Below, piece after piece: positions 1 to 5,300 of a stretch of DNA of 12,553 nucleotides (position 1 is its first letter; every line of letters begins with the position of its first letter). The position numbers were made by a program, and so were the translations under genes. Origin of the DNA: Ventricola sp036297385 (GTDB lineage: Bacteria; Bacillota; Clostridia; Christensenellales; Aristaeellaceae); contig JAXJLD010000052.1 in NCBI GenBank assembly GCA_036297385.1, positions 1 through 12,553 on the forward strand, read 5' to 3'. The notes below the pieces were generated by a model. The model was not told the DNA's origin, did not search any database, and was given only the letters and a program-made list of their open reading frames with translations.

Positions 1-10
1 AATTGAACCC

Positions 11-58
11 GTTTCAATCGTAGACCGCTTTGCGGTCTGCTCTGAAACTACGTTTTTT
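11..58 (+). terminator. Rho-independent terminator of a gene upstream of the window
   Basis: An outer stem (GTTTCA 11-16 with TGAAAC 43-48) encloses a perfect 7-bp inner stem (AGACCGC 22-28 with GCGGTCT 32-38, loop TTT). A run of six T follows at 53-58. This is the form of an intrinsic terminator for a plus-strand gene ending before position 1. It may also be part of the longer repeat unit that follows, because the other copy of the repeat is cut by the window edge before this point. Confidence 0.6.
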
Positions 59-82
59 CGGGTGTCCGTTAGGGCTGCCGCC

Positions 83-160
83 CTAAAACCCGCTTGGGGA
101 TTTCATCCCCAAACCCCTTCTTCGCTTCGCGCTAAATAAAGGGTTTAGAAGATAAACAGT
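83..160 (+). repeat. Hairpin-rich intergenic repeat, left copy (inverted relative to 12476-12553)
   Basis: The sequence matches the reverse complement of 12476-12553 at 71 of 78 positions by eye, with differences at 84, 88, 91, 121, 122, 134 and 151. It contains a perfect 8-bp hairpin (TTGGGGAT 94-101, loop TTC, ATCCCCAA 105-112). A second small hairpin just outside (AGGGC 71-75 with GCCCT 80-84) may belong to the same unit. There is no coding potential and no transposase, so it resembles a dispersed non-autonomous intergenic repeat. The true left boundary is uncertain. Confidence 0.75.
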
Positions 161-200
161 ATGGAACCTGCCGCCGTGGCAGAGAAAAAGGAACAGATCA

Positions 201-223
201 AGCGGGCCTCGGCCCGCTCTTTT
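201..223 (+). terminator. Terminator-like hairpin in the leader of the DHH gene
   Basis: AGCGGGC (201-207) pairs perfectly with GCCCGCT (212-218) around a CTCG tetraloop, and is followed by CTTTT (219-223). The hairpin ends only 8 bases before the AGGAGG ribosome binding site of the DHH gene. No convincing promoter fits between it and the start codon. It is therefore either a leader attenuator or the leftover terminator of an upstream transcript that the DHH gene depends on by read-through. Confidence 0.5.
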
Positions 224-241
224 CGGATAGAGGAGGAAAAA

Positions 242-1171
242 ATGGAGAGCAAGACGCTTTACGAGGTATGCGCGGCGGCGGGCGGACGGCTGACGATCAC
301 GGGGCATGAGCGTGCGGACGTGGATTCCGTGGTCTCCTGCGTGCTGATGAAGCATCTGCTGGAGGCGTGGGGGCTGCCGTGTACCATTGCGCTGGATGCG
401 CCGGACGGTCAGTCGCGCCGCGTTCTGGCGCATATGGGCGTGGATGTGGAGGCGCTGGCCGGGGAAACGCGGGACGAGGACGCGGTGATTCTGGTGGATG
501 CCTACCGGATGACGCGACCGGGCCGGGTGATGGCCTGCGTGGATCATCATCCGACGGACTGTCCGCCGGAGCGGGCGTACAGCCGGATTGAGGCTTGCGG
601 CGCGTGCGCGGTGCTGGTACTGCGGTTGATGCAGGCGGCAGGCGTACCGGTCACGGAGCAGGATGAGCGGCTGGCGGTTACGGCGCTCTATCTGGATACG
701 ATTGCGCTCAAGAGCGCCAAGATTACCCGCGAGGAGGCGGCATGGGGCGAGCGGGAGACCATCAGGCTGGGGCTGGATGTGGACTGGCTGCGGCGCGAGG
801 GCATGGGCTTGCAGGACATGAGCCGCCCTGTGCGGGAGCTGGCGATGCTGGGGCGGAAGGACTATGCCTTTTTCGGCAGGCGCGTGATCTCCACCTATGT
901 GCAGACAGATGCGATGGTGGAACCGCTGCTGTCGGAGCTTCTCGGCGTGCTGCGCGAAGCGTGCGTCCGGGAGGGCGCAACGCTGTGGGTGTTTCTGGTG
1001 CATGACCCGGTGCGGATGCGCACGACGGAGTTTGATGTATCCGCAGAGGGCGTACAGCGAATCGAATACGGCTTTCTCGCTTCGCGCGGGCAGAACGTGA
1101 TGCCGCGCGTGGAGCGGATGATGCGAAAGGGGGAGCGCGATGTTTCCGCAGGCATTGACGGCGGCGCTTGA
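242..1171 (+). CDS. DHH/DHHA2 family phosphoesterase, family II pyrophosphatase-like
   Basis: The 309-residue product has the order of motifs of DHH enzymes with a C-terminal DHHA2 domain: GHERADVD (H22, D26, D28), VDAYR (D86), VDHHP (D101, H102, H103) and YLDT (D152). These are the expected Mn/Mg ligands. A C-terminal SRGQNVMP motif (281-288) sits where family II pyrophosphatases have SRKKQ. The length equals that of typical family II pyrophosphatases. The arginine (R282) is kept but the following lysine is glycine, and the usual DHN of motif II is DAY, so the substrate may be another phosphate ester or anhydride. The start at 242 is chosen over an in-frame ATG at 161 because AGGAGG lies at 231-236 and the longer form would span the leader hairpin. 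The gene overlaps the next one by 32 bases, which suggests coupled translation. The protein is cytoplasmic. Family assignment is good; the reaction is unknown. Confidence 0.85.
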   Translation: MESKTLYEVCAAAGGRLTITGHERADVDSVVSCVLMKHLLEAWGLPCTIALDAPDGQSRRVLAHMGVDVEALAGETRDEDAVILVDAYRMTRPGRVMACVDHHPTDCPPERAYSRIEACGACAVLVLRLMQAAGVPVTEQDERLAVTALYLDTIALKSAKITREEAAWGERETIRLGLDVDWLRREGMGLQDMSRPVRELAMLGRKDYAFFGRRVISTYVQTDAMVEPLLSELLGVLREACVREGATLWVFLVHDPVRMRTTEFDVSAEGVQRIEYGFLASRGQNVMPRVERMMRKGERDVSAGIDGGA

Positions 1172-2093
1172 GCGGCTGCTGGCGGGCTATGAACAGGCGG
1201 CGCTGGCGCAGGATGCGCGGGCGATCAGCGAAAACTATCGCCTGCGCACGGGCGAGGGAAAGCGTCTGCTGACACAGGAGCGCGAGGCGGCGGCCTATGC
1301 GGCGGCGCGTATGCCCGCAACATGGGCGGCAGCGCGTACAGCGCTGGAGGAGGCGAAGGCAGCGAGCGGCGTGCAGGCGGAAAGCCTGCTGGACTGCGGC
1401 GCAGGCACGGGCGCGGTGAGCTGGGCGGCGACAGAGGTTTGGCCGCTGACGCAGGTGACGTGTCTGGAGCGCGAGGAGGCGATGCGCGCCGTGGGCAGTG
1501 CGCTGATGCGGGAGGGCGCCCCGCTTTGCGCACAATGGACGGCATGGGATGCGGCACAGGAGCAGCCGCTGCCGACGGCAGATCTGGTGGCAGAGGGCTA
1601 TATGCTTGGCGAACTGAGCGAGGCGATGCGCCTGCCGGTGGCGCGGCGTATGTGGGCGGCGGCACGGAAGATGCTGGTGCTGATTGAGCCGGGGACACCG
1701 CAGGGCTTTGCGAATCTGGCGGCGGTGCGCACGGAGCTGACCGCGCTGGGGGCGTATGTGGCGGCGCCTTGCCCGCAGGGCGCGGAGGGCTGTCCGATGT
1801 CGGATGGAGACTGGTGCCATTTCACCGTGCGCGTGCAGCGCACGCGGCTGCACAAGGCGCTCAAGGGCGGCGATGCGCCGTATGAGGACGAGAAGTTTGC
1901 GTATCTGGCGCTGACGCGCGAAGCGCCTCAAAGCCCCTGCACGGCGCGTGTATTGCGCCATCCCGTCATCGCGCCCGGTCGCATCGCACTGACGCTGTGC
2001 GAGGCGGGCGAAAAGAACATGCGCGTGGTGACGAAAAAGGATGCGCTTTGGAAACGGGCGAGGAAGATCGGCGCGGGCGACCGCGTGGAGTGA
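1140..2093 (+). CDS. Rsm22/METTL17-like small-subunit-associated protein with SAM-binding fold
   Basis: The 317-residue product has an alanine-rich helical N-terminus. A class I methyltransferase motif follows (D85-CGAGTG-91, then an acidic E110 at the end of the next strand), then DLVAEGYMLGEL (148-159), typical of the Rsm22 family. Its C-terminal half carries CP-x5-CP-x6-WCHF (C211, C218, C226), the HKxLKGG...YEDEKFAYL block (238-256) and a further C287. In the mitochondrial homologue METTL17, equivalent cysteines bind a 4Fe-4S cluster and the protein acts in small ribosomal subunit assembly. Carry-over to this bacterial protein is inferred. AAAGGGGGA lies 5 bases before the ATG, inside the end of the DHH gene, and the 32-base overlap implies translational coupling. 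Whether it methylates rRNA or acts only as an assembly factor cannot be told from the sequence. Confidence 0.85.
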   Translation: MFPQALTAALERLLAGYEQAALAQDARAISENYRLRTGEGKRLLTQEREAAAYAAARMPATWAAARTALEEAKAASGVQAESLLDCGAGTGAVSWAATEVWPLTQVTCLEREEAMRAVGSALMREGAPLCAQWTAWDAAQEQPLPTADLVAEGYMLGELSEAMRLPVARRMWAAARKMLVLIEPGTPQGFANLAAVRTELTALGAYVAAPCPQGAEGCPMSDGDWCHFTVRVQRTRLHKALKGGDAPYEDEKFAYLALTREAPQSPCTARVLRHPVIAPGRIALTLCEAGEKNMRVVTKKDALWKRARKIGAGDRVE

Positions 2094-2104
2094 GCGGGCG
2101 AGAT

Positions 2105-2130
2105 TCCTGAATCGGCTCAGGACTGTCTTT
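2105..2130 (+). terminator. Weak hairpin after the Rsm22-like gene
   Basis: TCCTGA (2105-2110) pairs with TCAGGA (2117-2122) around a 6-base loop. The T-rich stretch begins only at 2126-2130. This is a short, AT-balanced stem, so it is at best a weak terminator. The rest of the 104-base gap before the regulator gene shows no convincing promoter. Confidence 0.3.
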
Positions 2131-2197
2131 ATTTGAAACCAGTATGAGGCAGTGAACAGGATGAGAAACCAAAGGACGGAAAGCGAGCGGAACTGAT

Positions 2198-3172
2198 ATG
2201 GATGAAATTCAGGGGAAATACGTCAATCTGTCACTGAGCAAGCCGGATCAGCTTTATAGGATTGCGCACGCACTGGCTTCCCCGGTACGCATCCGCATCA
2301 TGCAGGCGCTGGCCAATCGGAGCATGAATGTGGGCGAACTGGCGGAAACGCTGGATATACCGATGAGTACCACGGCATTAGCCGTCAAAACGCTGGAAGA
2401 AGCGTTTCTCATCAGCACAGAAACCCAGCCTGGTGCGCGGGGCGCGATGAAGCTGTGCAGCCGCCGCTTGGACAAGCTTTCGATTCAGCTTGTGCCGGAG
2501 GAAACGGAGAACAATGTGCTGGCGCAGATGCTGCCCATCGGCGGATACAGCAAAGCGGAGGGAATATTGCCAACCTGCGGCCTAGCCAGCGAAAAAATGG
2601 TCATGGGCGAGATGGATCTGCCGGCGATGTTCTACTCGCCGGATCGCTTTCACACACAGCTCCTTTGGTTCAGGCAAGGAGCGCTGGAATATAGATTCAG
2701 CTTTGCCCACATGGATCAGATGGAAATAGACTGGCTGGAATTGTCGTTTGAGGCGTGCTCAGAAGCGCCGATGTATCGGGATCCATGGAAGAGTGACATC
2801 GTGGTTTCGATCAATGAGAAGCGATTGGGTGTGTGGACTTGTCCGTGCGACTGCGGCGGCCGCCATGGCAAGCTTACGCCGAGCTGGTGGCCGGCGTTAT
2901 CTACGCAGTATGGCTTTCTCAAGACGTGGCGAGTCAGCGAGGAAGGAACGTATCTGGACGGCGTTCGTTTGAGCGGCGTGACGATCAGCGATCTGCGCTT
3001 GGGTAAAGAACCCTGCATCCGTATTCGCATTGAGGTGCCGGGAGACGCGCAGAATGTGGGCGGCATCAATCTGTTTGGCGAGTTCTTTGGCGATTATCCC
3101 CAGGCGATCATGATCCGAGCCGGATACCGTCTGAAGCCGCATTGCGAAAAAGGTCCAAATTATTTGGAATAA
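2198..3172 (+). CDS. ArsR-like winged-helix transcriptional regulator with C-terminal putative sensor domain
   Basis: Residues 18-95 of this 324-residue protein form an ArsR-type winged helix (ALASPVRIRIMQAL, then NVGELAETLDIPMSTTALAVKTLEEAFLI as the recognition part). Residues 140-312 form a beta-rich domain with a WW...TQYGFLKTW block (230-244) and a GGINLFGEFFGDYPQ signature (288-302). Regulators of this build are common beside glycosidases and CUT1 sugar transporters in Clostridia. The C-terminal domain probably senses a sugar, but that is inference. A CPCDC cluster (215-219) could be metal- or redox-sensitive. The gene lies just upstream of the GH2 and ABC genes, separated by a palindrome-rich promoter region that it probably controls. 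The ribosome binding site is weak (GAGCGG 2185-2190, 7 bases before ATG). It could instead be named simply a predicted HTH regulator; the ligand is unknown. Confidence 0.8.
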   Translation: MDEIQGKYVNLSLSKPDQLYRIAHALASPVRIRIMQALANRSMNVGELAETLDIPMSTTALAVKTLEEAFLISTETQPGARGAMKLCSRRLDKLSIQLVPEETENNVLAQMLPIGGYSKAEGILPTCGLASEKMVMGEMDLPAMFYSPDRFHTQLLWFRQGALEYRFSFAHMDQMEIDWLELSFEACSEAPMYRDPWKSDIVVSINEKRLGVWTCPCDCGGRHGKLTPSWWPALSTQYGFLKTWRVSEEGTYLDGVRLSGVTISDLRLGKEPCIRIRIEVPGDAQNVGGINLFGEFFGDYPQAIMIRAGYRLKPHCEKGPNYLE

Positions 3173-3187
3173 TTTCGGCGTGCCTTC

Positions 3188-3214
3188 GGGTTTTATAGAA
3201 CAATATTAAAACCC
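3188..3214. promoter_or_regulatory. Inverted repeat A next to the -35 box
   Basis: GGGTTTTA (3188-3195) and TAAAACCC (3207-3214) form a perfect 8-bp inverted repeat with an 11-base spacer. It ends directly against the -35 hexamer at 3215. It has no T tail, so an operator is more likely than a terminator. Its GTTTTA core recurs in the arms of inverted repeat C at 3328-3356. Confidence 0.5.
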
Positions 3215-3243
3215 TTGACGAATCGCTCCGTGGTTGATATACT
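3215..3243 (+). promoter_or_regulatory. Sigma-70 type promoter for the GH2 and sugar-transport operon
   Basis: TTGACG (3215-3220) and TATACT (3238-3243) are separated by exactly 17 bases, close to consensus. The expected start of transcription is near 3250, giving a leader of about 150 bases before the GH2 start codon. The -10 box lies inside the palindrome centred on 3244, so a protein bound there would exclude RNA polymerase. It is the only strong promoter seen for the five-gene locus. Confidence 0.75.
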
Positions 3244-3273
3244 CAATATATCAACTGAACGGAGCGATTTTTG
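3221..3273 (+). terminator. Terminator of the regulator gene that doubles as the promoter-overlapping palindrome (IR B)
   Basis: An outer 10-bp stem (AATCGCTCCG 3221-3230 with CGGAGCGATT 3260-3269) encloses a perfect inner inverted repeat (GTTGATATA 3233-3241 with TATATCAAC 3247-3255, loop CTCAA). A T run follows from 3268 to 3272. Transcripts arriving from the regulator gene would form this hairpin and stop. Transcripts from the promoter at 3215-3243 begin inside it near 3250 and escape it. The inner 23-bp palindrome has the size of an operator and covers the -10 box. Confidence 0.7.
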
Positions 3274-3276
3274 TTT

Positions 3277-3302
3277 AAATTGATAGTGCGCACAAATTGA
3301 TA
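3277..3302. promoter_or_regulatory. Direct repeat of AAATTGATA around GTGCGCAC
   Basis: AAATTGATA occurs at 3277-3285 and again at 3294-3302, a 17-base period, with the 8-base palindrome GTGCGCAC exactly between them. The TTGATA core is also the core of both arms of the palindrome over the -10 box (3234-3239 and, reversed, 3249-3254). There are thus four copies of one hexamer within about 70 bases. The block is probably a cluster of regulator half-sites in the early transcribed region. Confidence 0.45.
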
Positions 3303-3327
3303 ATCTGTTTTTTGAAAAATGATGGGC

Positions 3328-3356
3328 GTTTTATTCCAAGGGCATTGGAATAAAAC
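3328..3356. promoter_or_regulatory. Perfect 12-bp inverted repeat C in the operon leader
   Basis: GTTTTATTCCAA (3328-3339) and its exact complement (3345-3356) are separated by GGGCA. This lies roughly 80 to 105 bases downstream of the predicted transcription start. The half-site TTGGAATAA also occurs at 3164-3172 over the regulator stop codon, and ATTCCAA recurs at 3377-3383 just before the GH2 ribosome binding site. It may be a downstream operator or a leader RNA hairpin. No T tract follows, so it is not an intrinsic terminator. Confidence 0.6.
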
Positions 3357-3403
3357 GGGAGATGTTACAACAATTCATTCCAAATATTCGGGAGGACGAC
3401 GCT

Positions 3404-5221
3404 ATGGATACAGAAAAGAACACCTGCATTCCGCGCCCGGAACATCCGCGTCCGGATTTTATGCGCGAAACCTTCTGCAACCTCAACGGCGTATGGCAGT
3501 TTGCCTTTGATGATGCGGATGAAGGCGTTGCTGCGGGATGGATGAACCCGGGCTATGCGCTGCCGCTTTCCATCACGGTTCCCTTTGCCTATCAGACGAG
3601 TGCGTCGGGCATCGGGCCGACGGATGAGATTCATCCGATCATCTGGTATCGCCGCACGTTTGCCGTCCCGCAGGAGATGCAGGGCAAGCGTGTGCTGCTG
3701 CGCTTTGGCGCGGTGGACTTTGCCTGCACGGTCTATGTCAATGGCCATCAGGCGGGCACGCACCGCGGCGGCTATGCGCCGTTCGCTTTGGATGTGACGG
3801 CGCTGCTGTGCGAAGGAGAAAACGACCTGTGCCTGCGTGTGCAGGATGATCCGGACTGCACGCAGCCGCGCGGCAAGCAGTACTGGAACGAGGGCCTGAT
3901 GGGCTGCTGGTATACGCCAGTTTCAGGCATCTGGCAGACGGTGTATCTGGAAGCTGTGGGTGAATACGGCATGAAGTACATCCATGTGACGCCGGATGTG
4001 GACAGGCATATGTTTACTGCGGAAATTGCGCTGGATAAGCGTCCGCTTTGTCCGCTTGAGCTGGAGCTTACGGTATCCTTTGAGGGGAAGACGAGGCGCA
4101 CGGTGCGCGTGAATGTGGAGGACCGCATCACGCGCGTACCGGTGGACATGATCGCGCGCAGCGGTCTGGACCCCGTCCGCATCTGGGCGCCGGGCTCGCC
4201 GGATCTCTATGACCTGAGGGTGACGCTGCTGAAAGATGGTCAGGCCGTAGACCGGGTGGATACGTATTTCGGTATGCGCAAGGTAGAGGTGCGGGATGGC
4301 CGCGTGTACCTCAACAACAGCCCGCTGTACCAGAAGCTGATTCTCGACCAAGGATATTGGCCGGATTCCAACATCACGCCGCCCAGCGACGAGGCCATCC
4401 GCACGGATCTGCAGTATACGCTGGACTTTGGCTACAACGGCGCACGCAAGCATCAGAAGATGGAGGACCCGCGCTACTATTATTGGGCGGACAAGATGGG
4501 CGTTCTGGTGTGGGGCGAGCTGCCCAGCCCGTATGATTTTTCGGACGATACCATCCGCAACCTGAGCGAGACGATGATGGACTTCATCGACCGCGATTTC
4601 AACCATCCTTCGATCATCTGCTGGGTGCCGCTCAATGAAAGCTGGGGCGTGCGCAACATCTACACCGATCCGCGCCAGCAGAGTGCGGGACGGATGCTCT
4701 ACCACATGACCAAGGCGGCAGACGGTACGCGCCTGTGCTCTGCGAACGACGGATGGGAGCAGGTGACGACGGATATCTGCGCACTGCATGATTATGCGGA
4801 TGCTAAGGCGATCATTGCCAGCCACTTTGCGGATCGCGGTGAGGTGGAGCGCCATACCTGCGATTGGCGCGCGTGCTACTGCGATTCGGAAACGCCGACC
4901 GGCAAAGAGGCGTTCATGGTGACGGAGTACGGCGGCATTGCGTTTGAGAACATCGGCATTCAGGGTGAGATGGGCGGCATGCAGACGTGGGGATACCACG
5001 GCAAGGTGACGGATGAGGAGGCGTTCTTTGAGCGATTCAAGGGCGTAACCGACGGCGTCCGGGAGATTCCGTATTGCCAAGGCTACTGCTATACGCAGCT
5101 GACGGATGTGATGCAGGAGATCAACGGTCTGCTTACGCCGGATCGCCGGCCGAAGATGGATGTCGAGCGCGTGCGCGAGATCAATCAGAACGCGCCGGGC
5201 CGCACCAATCAGCTTCTGTAA
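3404..5221 (+). CDS. Glycoside hydrolase family 2 enzyme (beta-galactosidase/beta-glucuronidase-like)
   Basis: The 605-residue product has the three-part GH2 core. Residues 25-185 are the sugar-binding jelly roll (LNGVWQF; WYRRTF 81-86; VNGHQAGTHRGGY 112-124), 186-295 an immunoglobulin-like domain, and 300-590 a TIM barrel. The catalytic acid/base is E412 in NESW and the nucleophile E508 in TEYGG. ARKHQKMEDPRYYYWAD (347-363) is a typical GH2 barrel segment. There is no signal peptide, so it acts in the cytoplasm on sugars imported by the adjacent transporter. The exact substrate cannot be read from sequence. The start at 3404 is preferred over an in-frame ATG at 3362 because GGGAGG lies at 3390-3395, 8 bases upstream. 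It is the first gene after the operator-rich promoter. Confidence 0.88.
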   Translation: MDTEKNTCIPRPEHPRPDFMRETFCNLNGVWQFAFDDADEGVAAGWMNPGYALPLSITVPFAYQTSASGIGPTDEIHPIIWYRRTFAVPQEMQGKRVLLRFGAVDFACTVYVNGHQAGTHRGGYAPFALDVTALLCEGENDLCLRVQDDPDCTQPRGKQYWNEGLMGCWYTPVSGIWQTVYLEAVGEYGMKYIHVTPDVDRHMFTAEIALDKRPLCPLELELTVSFEGKTRRTVRVNVEDRITRVPVDMIARSGLDPVRIWAPGSPDLYDLRVTLLKDGQAVDRVDTYFGMRKVEVRDGRVYLNNSPLYQKLILDQGYWPDSNITPPSDEAIRTDLQYTLDFGYNGARKHQKMEDPRYYYWADKMGVLVWGELPSPYDFSDDTIRNLSETMMDFIDRDFNHPSIICWVPLNESWGVRNIYTDPRQQSAGRMLYHMTKAADGTRLCSANDGWEQVTTDICALHDYADAKAIIASHFADRGEVERHTCDWRACYCDSETPTGKEAFMVTEYGGIAFENIGIQGEMGGMQTWGYHGKVTDEEAFFERFKGVTDGVREIPYCQGYCYTQLTDVMQEINGLLTPDRRPKMDVERVREINQNAPGRTNQLL

Positions 5222-5251
5222 ACAGGATCGTACTGAGGTATGAAAACGTCA

Positions 5252-5278
5252 TTATACCGCAGGGGAATAGCGGTATAA
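5252..5278 (+). promoter_or_regulatory. Intercistronic stem-loop between GH2 and solute-binding protein genes
   Basis: TTATACCGC (5252-5260) pairs perfectly with GCGGTATAA (5270-5278) around a 9-base loop. It is followed by A-rich sequence and the strong AAAAGGAGGT ribosome binding site (5283-5292). There is no T tract, so it is more likely an mRNA processing or stabilising structure than a terminator. It would let the binding-protein message outlast that of GH2. Confidence 0.5.
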
Positions 5279-5300
5279 AAATAAAAGGAGGTCTTTCCAC

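Noticed and set aside
83..160. Outward promoter carried by the repeat
   Set aside because: The AT-rich inner end (TTTAGAAGATAAACAG) has -10-like strings, but no -35 hexamer at proper spacing is seen in either copy.
161..241. N-terminal extension of the DHH protein from an ATG at 161
   Set aside because: The extra 27 residues span the leader hairpin, lack a ribosome binding site and precede the conserved domain, whereas AGGAGG at 231-236 fits the ATG at 242.
3277..3302. CRISPR-like or iteron-type repeat
   Set aside because: There are only two direct copies of 9 bases with an 8-base palindrome between, beside a promoter; no array and no cas or replication gene.
3280..3306. Second promoter in the leader (TTGATA with a -10-like TAATCT or GATAAT)
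   Set aside because: Spacing would be 13 to 15 bases and the -10 matches are poor; the hexamers are better explained as regulator half-sites.
3319..3510. Small open frame overlapping the operon leader and the start of GH2
   Set aside because: It runs through the perfect inverted repeat and the GH2 gene in another frame, with no ribosome binding site or conserved sequence.
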